A stretch of DNA of 64,000 nucleotides from Micromonospora sp. U21 (GTDB taxonomy: Bacteria; Actinomycetota; Actinomycetes; Mycobacteriales; Micromonosporaceae): contig NZ_JAGPYK010000029.1 of assembly GCF_018070045.1 (NCBI RefSeq), positions 18,661-82,660 of the forward strand. Reading direction: 5' to 3'. The notes under the pieces were generated by a model. The model searched no databases and was not told where the DNA came from. It saw only the letters and a list, made by a program, of their open reading frames with translations. The position numbers were made by a program, and so were the translations under genes. This document shows, piece by piece, positions 33,309 through 40,846 of this stretch; positions within the stretch are counted from its first letter, which is position 1, and each line of letters opens with the position of its first letter.

Positions 33309-34160
33309 GTGCGAGCACTATTGACGAGAGTTGAGCAGGATTCGAGGCTGGACCGGGTGGGTGACCGGCTACAGCGGGTGGTCCTCGGCACGCTGCGTCC
33401 GCGGCGGCTGCGGGACCTGCTGCACGGGGTGACGCTGGGGCATCCCCTGCACCCGGCGATGGTGCAGGTGCCGGTGGGCGCCTGGATCAGCGCCGCGGTG
33501 CTGGACCTGATGCCCGGGCAGCGCCGGGCCGCCACCGTGCTGGTCGGCCTGGGCACCGTCAGCGCGCTGCCGGCAGCGGTCGCCGGGCTGAACGACTGGG
33601 CGGCACTCTCCCGGGACCAGCGCCGGGTCGGCCTGGTGCACGCCGCCGCGAACAGCGTGGGCGTGACGCTCTACGCCGGTTCGCTGGCCGCGCGGCTGTC
33701 CGGCCGGCACGGCGTCGGCCGTACCCTCGGTTGGCTCGGACTCTCCGCCGCGAGCCTTGGCGCGTACATCGGTGGCCACCTGGCGTACAAGCAGGGAGCG
33801 CAGGTCAACCAGAGCGTCTCCGAGCTGCACCGGATAAGCGAAGGCTGGCACTCGCTGGTCGAGATGGGTGCGCTGCCGCAACGCACTCTGGTCACCCGGG
33901 AGGTGGACGACGTCTCGGTGATCCTGTACCGGCACGGTGACGAGGTCACCGTGATGCTGGAGCGCTGCGCGCACCAGAGCGGGCCGCTCGGCGAGGGCGA
34001 GGTGCAGGAGATCGGTGGCCATGCCTGCGTGGTCTGCCCGTGGCACGGCAGCGCCTTCCGTCTCAACGGCGGCGAGGTCGTGCAGGGGCCGTCCGGCAAC
34101 GACCAGCAGATCCTGCCCACCCGGATCCAGGACGGCGTGCTGCAGACCCGCCTGCCCTGA
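33309..34160 (+). CDS. DUF2231 membrane domain fused to a Rieske [2Fe-2S] domain
   Basis: 283 residues if the GTG at 33309 is the start (a TTG at 33321 is possible). The N-terminal 170 residues match DUF2231: LHGVTLGHPLHPAMVQVPVG, then four hydrophobic helices. The C-terminal 100 residues are a Rieske domain with ligands CAH (in LERCAHQSGPLGEGE) and CPWH (in CVVCPWHGSAFRL), where two Cys and two His hold the iron-sulfur cluster. The cluster would sit on one side of the cytoplasmic membrane and carry electrons for an unknown partner oxidoreductase. No oxygenase or cytochrome gene is adjacent. Confidence 0.88.
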   Translation: MRALLTRVEQDSRLDRVGDRLQRVVLGTLRPRRLRDLLHGVTLGHPLHPAMVQVPVGAWISAAVLDLMPGQRRAATVLVGLGTVSALPAAVAGLNDWAALSRDQRRVGLVHAAANSVGVTLYAGSLAARLSGRHGVGRTLGWLGLSAASLGAYIGGHLAYKQGAQVNQSVSELHRISEGWHSLVEMGALPQRTLVTREVDDVSVILYRHGDEVTVMLERCAHQSGPLGEGEVQEIGGHACVVCPWHGSAFRLNGGEVVQGPSGNDQQILPTRIQDGVLQTRLP

Positions 34161-34210
34161 CAGGCACGCGCGAACGGGCATCCGCCAGATCCCCGACACC
34201 CGGGCCACGT

Positions 34211-34290
34211 GTGCCGGGCTGCCGCGCGCTGTGCCGGGCTGCCGCGCGCTGCGCCAGGCCGCTGTGCGCTGCGCCCGGCTGCCACGCGCC
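34211..34290 (+). repeat. Four tandem 20-bp repeats
   Basis: The unit GTGCCGGGCTGCCGCGCGCT occurs twice perfectly (34211-34250) and twice with 4-6 changes (34251-34290). It is non-coding, 50 nt after the Rieske stop codon. It may be a slipped-strand expansion or part of a transcript end; no gene uses it. Confidence 0.85.
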
Positions 34291-34328
34291 GTTCGATCCT
34301 GGCCTGTGCTGCCTGGATGGTGTTGCTG

Positions 34329-34374
34329 TTGACGGTTATACCTCAGAGTCATATTTATACCTGTGAGGTATAAC
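34329..34374 (+). promoter_or_regulatory. Strong promoter overlapped by a three-half-site operator
   Basis: TTGACG (34329-34334), 17 nt, TATTTA (34352-34357) is a good vegetative promoter. Over it lie three copies of the half-site TTATACCT: forward at 34336, forward at 34355, and reverse at 34366-34373. The last two form the perfect palindrome TTATACCT-GTG-AGGTATAA, and the outer pair form an 11-bp inverted repeat. This looks like a dimeric-repressor operator with an extra half-site. The region is much AT-richer than its surroundings. Confidence 0.7.
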
Positions 34375-34545
34375 GCTCTCGGGACCCAGCGTGCCGCCAG
34401 CCGGCGCGAGTCCGCGGCTGCGCTGCCGCCGCCGGCGCTGTACTGAGCCGGGAGCGCGGCCCGGCTCGTCAACGGCGACGACCTGACCTGGAAGCTCGCC
34501 GCGTCGCTGTCGATCGGCGGTGACCTGAGCCGGGTCGGCGCGTGA
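34363..34545 (+). pseudogene. Possible gene remnant downstream of the operator
   Basis: From GTG 34363 the frame gives 27 codons, then TGA at 34444-34446, then 32 further in-frame codons (AARLVNGDDLTWKLAASLSI, GGDLSRVGA) to TGA at 34543-34545. The second part reads like a folded protein's C-terminus. Family unknown. I infer a decayed gene once controlled by the operator; a 27-residue leader peptide is the alternative. Confidence 0.3.
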
Positions 34546-34590
34546 CCGCCAACCGGCGACGACCGCCGTCAGAACCCGTGAGCGCGCCGG

Positions 34591-35928
34591 TCAGCTGCGC
34601 CGGTGCCGACCGACCTGCGGGCCGTCCGGCACGGAGTCCAGGCCGGGCCCGCCGGCCAACAGGTCACCGTGTTCGTCGTAGCCACCCCAACCCTCGTCGC
34701 CGGCCCACCCGGTCGGGGCCGTCCCGCCGCCCGCAGGTCCCGTGCCGCCGCCGGTACGTCCGGTGTCGCTGCCAGCCGATGCCGCGCCGCCGCTCGGCCG
34801 GGCGGTGCTGCCGGCGGCCCGGGTCGTACCGCTGCTGGTCCGGGCTGGGCTGCCCATGCTGCGGCCCGCGCCGCCCCGGGGCGTGCGGGTGGATGCGGCC
34901 AACCGGGGGGCCGCACCGGCGGTGGCCGGACGGCGGCGCAGCCCGAGCACCGCGCCGATCTGGGCGCCGACGATGCTCGCCACGGCCAGCACGGCGGACA
35001 CCGCCAGCGGTCGGTTGACCCCGTCGGTCGTGCCGGCCCGGGCGGCGCCAACGGTCATCGCGGGCGGCTGACCCGTGGACTCCGTACCGTTGGGCGGTGT
35101 GGGTGCCACCCGCTCCGGTGCGGCCCGCTCGGGCGCCGGCCGGGGCGCCGGCGGCTCGGGCGCCGGCCGGCCGACCAGCCGGCCGGTGGCGTGCGAGCGG
35201 GCACCCTGGTCGGTGGCCTCGGCGGGCAGCCGGAGCAGTTGGCCGGGACGGATCCGGTCCGGGTCGTCGAGGCGGTTCAGCTCGGCCAGCCGTCGGTAGT
35301 CGGCGAATTCGTCCAGGTAACGCTCGGCCACCTCGCCGAGGTAGTCGCCCCGCGCCACCCGGTACACCGGCGCCGTCTCCAGGCCCGACGCCTCGCCGCC
35401 GGTGGCGCCGGTGACGCGGGGGGCGGCGATCCCGTGGGCCGTACCCAGCGCCGACGTCGACGCCGGCCCGGCCAGGGTGGCGACCGCCGGCGCGCCCGGT
35501 TGGGCGTACGCGGAGCCGGCGTAGACGGTGGCGGCGCTGGCGGCGGCCGGGCTGGCGGCGAGGATCAGCGCGACCGAACCGACCAGGGCGGCGGCGGCCT
35601 TCTGCTGGCGGCTCATCCCGGGCAGCTTCGGTGCCGGTCGGCGCAGGCCCTGCGCGCACAGCTCGACGAGGACCGAGAACGTGAACGTGGCCCAGCCGAA
35701 CCAGCCGGCCAGCGCCAATGCCCGCAGGAAGAGCTGGCCGTCGTCCCGACTGGTCAGCGCGGTGCCCACCTCGGCGATGCTCGGCAGGTGGTCCGGCAGC
35801 GGGTTGCCGGCCAAGGCGACCAGTGCCACCGGCGCGCCGGCCAGCAGCGTGCAGAGCACGACCAGCGCGCCGAGGCCGGTGAGGATCCGTCCGGTCCGCC
35901 GTACGACGGACCGACGCGATGCGGGCAT
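34591..35928 (-). CDS. LysM-domain membrane protein at the end of the Tad locus
   Basis: 445 residues. Two hydrophobic segments at the N-terminus (residues 17-40 and 70-90), a third near 110-130, then a LysM domain around residues 188-238 (YRVARGDYLGEVAERYLDEF, RLAELNRLDDPDRIRPGQLL) and a long Pro/Ala/Gly-rich low-complexity tail containing another hydrophobic stretch (LAVSAVLAVASIVGAQIGAV). LysM binds peptidoglycan, so the protein may tether the pilus machinery to the wall or open the wall for it. It follows the TadG-like gene by 14 nt in the same direction. Similar LysM/Bac-transcriptional-activator-like proteins occur next to actinobacterial Tad loci; the role is inferred. Confidence 0.78.
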   Translation of the reverse strand: MPASRRSVVRRTGRILTGLGALVVLCTLLAGAPVALVALAGNPLPDHLPSIAEVGTALTSRDDGQLFLRALALAGWFGWATFTFSVLVELCAQGLRRPAPKLPGMSRQQKAAAALVGSVALILAASPAAASAATVYAGSAYAQPGAPAVATLAGPASTSALGTAHGIAAPRVTGATGGEASGLETAPVYRVARGDYLGEVAERYLDEFADYRRLAELNRLDDPDRIRPGQLLRLPAEATDQGARSHATGRLVGRPAPEPPAPRPAPERAAPERVAPTPPNGTESTGQPPAMTVGAARAGTTDGVNRPLAVSAVLAVASIVGAQIGAVLGLRRRPATAGAAPRLAASTRTPRGGAGRSMGSPARTSSGTTRAAGSTARPSGGAASAGSDTGRTGGGTGPAGGGTAPTGWAGDEGWGGYDEHGDLLAGGPGLDSVPDGPQVGRHRRS

Positions 35929-35942
35929 GGCTGCCTTCCTTC

Positions 35943-36386
35943 CTACGGTCCTGCGGTGATGGCTCGCGCGGTCGCCTCGCCGGTGACGGTGACCGTGCGG
36001 TCGAAGCCGAACAGCCCGAGCATCGATCGGCGGTAGGTGATCGTGACGCGTACCCGGACGAGGGTTTCCCCGGCGACTTCCGGGAAGCTCACGGTGTGGC
36101 CGGTGGTGCCCGCTGCGGCCAGGTAGTTGGCGACCGCGACGAGGGCCTGCGGCTGGTCGATCCGCTTCGGCCCGCCCTCGATCGCGGTGGCCCGGTCGAT
36201 GGCCTGTCCACCGGCCCGGGCCGCCTCCGCAGCCAGGTTGTCGGCGCGTTGCAGGGTGCGCAGCTGCCCGGCGCCGTCGAAGGAGAGGCCCACGATGGCC
36301 AGCACGCCGGTCATCGCCACCGCCAGGAAGATGCTGACCCGGCCGTGCTCACCGGTGTGCGGACGTCGGGGGGCGGTGGCGGTCAT
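35943..36386 (-). CDS. TadG-like pilus-assembly protein
   Basis: 147 residues from the ATG at 36386, overlapping the previous stop (ATGA). A single N-terminal hydrophobic helix (VSIFLAVAMTGVLAIVGLSF) after the basic segment EHGR, then a soluble domain (QRADNLAAEAARAGGQAIDR, VRVRVTITYRRSMLGLFGF). This is the pseudopilin-like TadE/TadG class assembled on the outer face of the membrane. The residue five places after the putative processing glycine is Phe instead of the usual Glu, so cleavage by the prepilin peptidase is doubtful. Confidence 0.8.
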   Translation of the reverse strand: MTATAPRRPHTGEHGRVSIFLAVAMTGVLAIVGLSFDGAGQLRTLQRADNLAAEAARAGGQAIDRATAIEGGPKRIDQPQALVAVANYLAAAGTTGHTVSFPEVAGETLVRVRVTITYRRSMLGLFGFDRTVTVTGEATARAITAGP

Positions 36387-36850
36387 TGCCGGCTCCGGTA
36401 GCGGTCCAGCGGAGAGGTGAAACTCGCCGTGATCCGGTTGTCGGTCGGCATCCCGGGCACGACATCCAACGAGATGTCCTTGAACGACACCAGGCAACTG
36501 ATCTCCACCGTGACCGTGGCGTCCTCACCGACCGGGCTGCTGAAGGCGTCGTCGAAGCTGACAGGATTGCCGGCCACCGAGCCGGAAAACGTCGGATCGA
36601 GGTCATTGGTGCAGGCCAGCCCGCGCCAGTCCAGCTGTTTGCGGGCGGCCTCCCGCGCTGCGGTCCGCGCGGCGTCGGCACTCCGCGAGATCGAGGCGGC
36701 GCGGGCCGCGTCGTGCGCGGCGGCCTCGACCACCTCCGCCGCCACCGCGCTGCGCCCGGCCACCCCGGCGAGCACCATCAGGGCGATGAACGCGGGCGCC
36801 AGCACCGCCACCTCGATGGAGACGGAGCCTCGCTCGGCACGGCGGCTCAC
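36383..36850 (-). CDS. TadE-like pseudopilin
   Basis: 155 residues from a GTG at 36850 overlapping the upstream stop (GTGA). The N-terminus ERGSVSIEVAVLAPAFIALM has the G|xxxxE prepilin-processing pattern with Glu at +5 and a following hydrophobic helix. The C-terminal part has two cysteines (LACTNDLDP, ISCLVSF) and a periplasmic-type beta-rich domain. It probably forms a minor pilin or assembly factor with the neighbouring TadE-like protein. Confidence 0.85.
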   Translation of the reverse strand: MSRRAERGSVSIEVAVLAPAFIALMVLAGVAGRSAVAAEVVEAAAHDAARAASISRSADAARTAAREAARKQLDWRGLACTNDLDPTFSGSVAGNPVSFDDAFSSPVGEDATVTVEISCLVSFKDISLDVVPGMPTDNRITASFTSPLDRYRSRQ

Positions 36851-37296
36851 GGCGTGGTCACCCGTTCCACAGTCCCGTGTGCGGTCTGCTGCACCGCGAA
36901 GTCCACGCCGGGAACCACCGACAGGGACCGGCCGCGCACCGTACAGGTCACCTCGGTCTCGTTCTCCGTGATCACGCAGCTCGGGCCGGTCTTCTCCCAG
37001 CCCACCAGCCAACCGCCGGTCGCCTCCAGAAAACGGGTGGCGCTGGCGACCCCGGCGTCGTCCGGAGCGTCGTACAGCCGCTGGGCGTTGACCCCGCTCT
37101 GTGCGGCGTTCAACGCCGTGGACCGGGCCAGGAAGACGGCCGCGACCTGGAGCGACGCGAAGAGCAGCACCAGGATCAGCGGCATCACCACGGCCAGCTC
37201 GACCGGGTTGGCACCCCGCTCCCGGTCGCCAGCCGCGAGTCGACGCCGGGCGGTGGTGACCACCCGGCGCCACCTCGGGAACGCGGCTCGGCGCAT
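36847..37296 (-). CDS. TadE-like pseudopilin
   Basis: 149 residues. ERGANPVELAVVMPLILVLL shows the processing glycine, Glu at +5 and the hydrophobic helix of TadE-family pseudopilins. Two cysteines (SCVITENETEVTCTV) may form a disulfide outside the membrane. The gene starts 5 nt after the end of the small pilin-like gene and overlaps the next TadE-like gene. A basic leader of about 27 residues precedes the processing site. Confidence 0.85.
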   Translation of the reverse strand: MRRAAFPRWRRVVTTARRRLAAGDRERGANPVELAVVMPLILVLLFASLQVAAVFLARSTALNAAQSGVNAQRLYDAPDDAGVASATRFLEATGGWLVGWEKTGPSCVITENETEVTCTVRGRSLSVVPGVDFAVQQTAHGTVERVTTP

Positions 37297-37301
37297 GCCG
37301 G

Positions 37302-37508
37302 CTACTTCGTGGGGTTCGTGTGGTTCGGGATGGAGCTCATCCAGTCGTCGGCCTTGGCCAGAGCCAGGCCCGTGACGATCGTGGCGACGAAGACCAGGCC
37401 GAAGATGATGACCGCGGTCGGCACCGGGCTGTCACCGCGCTCGCCGTCGCGGCGCAACTCGGCAAACCGCGTCGTCATCACGACGTGCAGGTAGCTGAGG
37501 ATGGACAT
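37302..37508 (-). CDS. Small Flp-pilin-like membrane protein
   Basis: 68 residues: a charged leader (RFAELRRDGERG), one transmembrane helix (AVIIFGLVFVATIVTGLALA) and a short hydrophilic tail (KADDWMSSIPNHTNPTK). Size and position (just after tadC, before the TadE genes) are those of the Flp major pilin. The sequence after the glycine is DSPVPTAV, so the +5 residue is Pro rather than Glu. It could be a divergent pilin or an assembly cofactor that stays unprocessed. GAAGGAGTACGCC precedes the ATG. Confidence 0.75.
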   Translation of the reverse strand: MSILSYLHVVMTTRFAELRRDGERGDSPVPTAVIIFGLVFVATIVTGLALAKADDWMSSIPNHTNPTK

Positions 37509-37534
37509 GGCGTACTCCTTCTCGGGGTGTCAGA

Positions 37535-38407
37535 TCAGATGCGGGAGATGAACGGATAGACGGCGAAGCCGAGCAGCACGAAGACGAGCAGTGCGCCCGG
37601 GATGTCGAGTCGGCTGGTCACCCCCTCGGCGCGGGCGAGGTTGTCGGTGCGGATCTGGTCGCGCAGCGAGTCGGCCCGGCTGCGCAGGGTCTCGTGCACC
37701 TGAGCCCCCTCGCTGCCGGAGGAGCGCATGATCGCGCCGACGTCGCCCAGCTCCGGGATGCCGATCTTGTCGGCGAGGTCGCGCAGCTCGTCCCAGGGCG
37801 CGTGCATCTGCATCTGGGCGATCCGCAGCGACTCCTGGATCCGGTCGAACACCCAGCCGTCACAGACCGCGGCGGCCCGCTCCAGCGACTGCACCGGCCC
37901 GTGCGCGGCGGAGAGCTGCAACGCCACCAGATCCAGGTAGGTGCAGACGGCCTGGCGGAACTCGTCCCGGGCGGCGTCGGCCTTCGTGAGCACCGCCCGG
38001 TGCGCCAGGAGCCCGCCGATCAGCGCCAGGCCGAGGCTGCCGAGCACCGGTACGACCAACGGCAGCGAGATGCCGAGCACGAACAGCGCCACCCCGAGCA
38101 GGGCCGGCGTGGCCAGCCCGATCAGCGCGGAGAGCAGCACCGACAGCGCGTACTGCTCGGAGGTCTGGCCGATCAGGGCGAGCTGCCGGTGCGGCGGCCG
38201 CAGCCAGCGGGCCAGCCCGGTCAGCCAGTCCAGTTGCCGGGACGCGGGAGTGGCGACCCGGCCGGTGCCGGCCGGCTGGTGCAACCGGCGCAGTGCCGGC
38301 CCGAGCGCCGGGGTCGCCGGCACCAGCTCGCGGACCACCAGGAACAGGCCCAGCCCCACGGCGGCTCCACCGCACACCGCGACGGCCAGGTGCCAGTTGA
38401 CGATCAT
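37535..38407 (-). CDS. tadC: TadC-like inner-membrane platform protein (T2SSF family)
   Basis: 290 residues, about four transmembrane helices and the GspF/T2SSF domain (VCTYLDLVALQLSAAHGPVQ then IQESLRIAQMQMHAPWDELR). It forms the membrane platform with TadB on which the ATPase TadA acts to push pilin subunits. The ATG at 38407 overlaps the tadB stop by 4 nt, indicating coupled synthesis. Confidence 0.88.
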   Translation of the reverse strand: MIVNWHLAVAVCGGAAVGLGLFLVVRELVPATPALGPALRRLHQPAGTGRVATPASRQLDWLTGLARWLRPPHRQLALIGQTSEQYALSVLLSALIGLATPALLGVALFVLGISLPLVVPVLGSLGLALIGGLLAHRAVLTKADAARDEFRQAVCTYLDLVALQLSAAHGPVQSLERAAAVCDGWVFDRIQESLRIAQMQMHAPWDELRDLADKIGIPELGDVGAIMRSSGSEGAQVHETLRSRADSLRDQIRTDNLARAEGVTSRLDIPGALLVFVLLGFAVYPFISRI

Positions 38408-39306
38408 GCGATCACCTCCTGCGGATCCGGCGCCGGCAGGAACCGGGCCGGCCGCTGCGGCTGGCTCATGGACCGCACCCAGGCCAGCAGGCCGATGAAG
38501 GCGGCGCCGAGGGCGGCCATCACCAGTTGACCCACCGGCGTGCCGTACGGCTCGATGTACTCGGTGTTGATCAGCCCGTACGCCAGGGTGGCGAGGGTCA
38601 TGCCGGTGAGGAAGCGGACCGCGAACCGGGGCTGGGTTCGCTTGGCCTCGATCTCCCGGCGGGTGGCGACCTCCGCCGCCGCCGCGCCGGCGATCGAGCC
38701 GAGCACGTCACCCAGCCGCTCGCCCCGATCGCTGAGGTGCAGGATCAGCGCCGCCACCACCTGGTCGCAGACCGGGTCGCCGATCTCGTCGGCGAACGCC
38801 AGCAGCGCGGAGCGGGCCATCCAGCCGGCCTGCAACCGGGCGGCGAGCAGCCGGACCTCGTCCTCGATGCCGGGTGGCACGCTGCCGATCGTGCCGATGA
38901 TCGACTGCTGGAGGCCCTGCCCGGTGCTGGAGACGTCCTTGAGCCGGCGGGTCCACTCGCCGACCGCCTCGATCCGGGCGATGGCCCGTTGCTCGGCCTT
39001 GCCCACCGCGAACAGCCACGGCGTACCGGGCACCGCCGCCGCCACCAGCAGACCGACCACCGGCAGCCCGGTCAGCAGGAAGGCCAGCGCGCCGGCGGCC
39101 AGCGCGGTGAGCAGCAGCGCCTGGTAGGCCCGCCGCTCGCCGGGGGTGGCGCCGGAGCCGCGCCAGAGCCGGCTCAGACCCGGCCCGGCGCCCGGGCCGG
39201 TGCCGGCGGGTCGTCGGGTGCCGATCAGCGCGACCACGGCCAGCAGCAGTCCGGCGACACAGGCGGCGCCGGAGACCACCGCGATCAGTTCCAGGTTGTC
39301 CCGCAC
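38404..39306 (-). CDS. tadB: TadB-like inner-membrane platform protein (T2SSF family)
   Basis: 300 residues. Hydrophobic segments at the N-terminus (LIAVVSGAACVAGLLLAVVA), near residues 65-95 and at the C-terminus, with the cytoplasmic T2SSF domain between them (IEAVGEWTRRLKDVSSTGQG, LQQSIIGTIGSVPPGIEDEV). Paired with TadC. It starts 4 nt after the end of the ATPase gene. Confidence 0.88.
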   Translation of the reverse strand: MRDNLELIAVVSGAACVAGLLLAVVALIGTRRPAGTGPGAGPGLSRLWRGSGATPGERRAYQALLLTALAAGALAFLLTGLPVVGLLVAAAVPGTPWLFAVGKAEQRAIARIEAVGEWTRRLKDVSSTGQGLQQSIIGTIGSVPPGIEDEVRLLAARLQAGWMARSALLAFADEIGDPVCDQVVAALILHLSDRGERLGDVLGSIAGAAAAEVATRREIEAKRTQPRFAVRFLTGMTLATLAYGLINTEYIEPYGTPVGQLVMAALGAAFIGLLAWVRSMSQPQRPARFLPAPDPQEVIA

Positions 39307-39310
39307 CGGA

Positions 39311-40846
39311 TCACCGCCGGGCCAGTCGGGTCTGCCGGGGGCGACGCCAGGCGCCGGTGCCGGCCTCGATCCACCGGGTCAGCAGCCGGGCGTCGTAACC
39401 CACCCGCAGCAGTTGGTCGCGGACCCGTTCCGGCAGGTGCCGGGGGACCGCGCGGCCGTCCGGGCCGGGCCCGAAGACCGTGGTGGTGGTGATGCGGCCG
39501 GCCTCGCCAGCCCCGATCACCTCCTCCACGTGCGACACGAACCGGTGCTTGCGCCCGCCGATCGCGGTCTCGTCCTCGACGGTGACGTAGACGATCAGGT
39601 CCAGGGCGTTGCCGGCCATCCGGCGGGCCTGGTCGACGGTCATCTCGCGGCCGTGCGCCAGCGCCAGCTCGACGATCCGTTCACCGACGCCTGCGGACGT
39701 GCGGGCGTGGATGGTGCACATCGAGCCCCGGCTGGTGGTCATCGCCTGGAGCATCGGCACGATCTCCCGGGACCGCACCTCGCCCACGATGATCCGCAGC
39801 ACGCCCATCCGGAGCGAGAGCGGGATCAGGTCGGCGATCGTCACCTCGCCGGCCGGCCTGCCGTCGAAGCCACGTTCGCCGTGCCCCTCGCGGGCCTCGA
39901 AGCTCATCACGGCCCGGTGCCGCTCCCGGCGGCGGGCCGGCAGCAGCTCCCGGCTCTCCTCCAGCAGCACGTACGGCTCGTCGGGCGGGATCTCGTTCAT
40001 GAGCGCCCGGATGATCGTGGTCTTCCCGGCGCCGGCCAGCCCGGCGACCATGATGTTCAGCCCGGCGCGCATCGCCGCGCGGAGGAAGTCGCGCAGCAGT
40101 GGGTCGATCATCTCGTCCAGGTCCCCCCGGGCGCCGGCCACGTCGTCCAAGCTCACGTCCAGGGTGTTGTGCTTGCGAATCACCGCGTACGGGCGGTGAC
40201 TGACCAGGAACACCGCGGCCAGCCGGCTGCCGTCGGGCAGTTGCAGGTCGAGGGTGGGCTTCACGGTGGACAGTGACCGTTCGGTCGCGCCCGCACGGCG
40301 GGCCGCCGCCTGGAGGATCTCCACCAGTTCCGCGTCGCTGTCGGCGATCGGCTCGGCCCAGTCCACCCCGCCGCCGTGCCGGGTGATGCGCACCTGGTCG
40401 CAGCCGAGGATGTGCACCTCCTCGATGGTGTCGTCGACCAGCAGGGTCTGGAGCCGGCCCAGCCCGACCAGCTCGGCGGTCACCTGGTCGAGCAGCAGGC
40501 GTTCCGCACCGGCAGCCATCGGCGTGCCGGCCCGGCGGACCGCGTCCGCGTACTCGGCGACCACCGCGACGGCCAGCCGGGCCCGCTCGGTGTCCTCCTC
40601 GTCGACGGTGAACTCACGGCCGCGCTGCCACAGGGTGAGCCGCTCGGTCAGTTCCCGGCGCAGCTCCCGAACCACCTGGAAGTCCATCCGGGGGCGGGAT
40701 GGCGGCTCCGCCGGCGGGCTGAGTGCGGGTGCCGGCATCGGCACCGAATGGTGGTGTCGGCCGTTCGGCGCGGCCAGTGGCGGCGTCGTGGAGGTGACGT
40801 CCGGCGGCTGTTGACGCGGGTCGGCGGAGACCGGTTCAAACCGCAT
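39311..40846 (-). CDS. tadA: TadA/CpaF-type secretion ATPase
   Basis: 511 residues. After a Pro-rich N-terminus of about 50 residues comes the CpaF N-terminal domain and the hexameric ATPase core: Walker A VAGLAGAGKTTIIRALMNEI, aspartate box EESRELL, Walker B LRIIVGEVRSREIVPMLQAM, and the His box MCTIHART. It powers assembly of Flp-type pili from the cytoplasm. Its ATG overlaps the end of the tadZ-like gene by 11 nt. The operon order (cpaB, tadZ, tadA, tadB, tadC, flp-like, tadE, tadE, tadG) is the actinobacterial Tad arrangement. Confidence 0.93.
   Translation of the reverse strand: MRFEPVSADPRQQPPDVTSTTPPLAAPNGRHHHSVPMPAPALSPPAEPPSRPRMDFQVVRELRRELTERLTLWQRGREFTVDEEDTERARLAVAVVAEYADAVRRAGTPMAAGAERLLLDQVTAELVGLGRLQTLLVDDTIEEVHILGCDQVRITRHGGGVDWAEPIADSDAELVEILQAAARRAGATERSLSTVKPTLDLQLPDGSRLAAVFLVSHRPYAVIRKHNTLDVSLDDVAGARGDLDEMIDPLLRDFLRAAMRAGLNIMVAGLAGAGKTTIIRALMNEIPPDEPYVLLEESRELLPARRRERHRAVMSFEAREGHGERGFDGRPAGEVTIADLIPLSLRMGVLRIIVGEVRSREIVPMLQAMTTSRGSMCTIHARTSAGVGERIVELALAHGREMTVDQARRMAGNALDLIVYVTVEDETAIGGRKHRFVSHVEEVIGAGEAGRITTTTVFGPGPDGRAVPRHLPERVRDQLLRVGYDARLLTRWIEAGTGAWRRPRQTRLARR

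Noticed and set aside
34211..34290. Possible CRISPR or iteron origin.
   Set aside because: Repeats adjoin without spacers, and no replication or cas gene is near.
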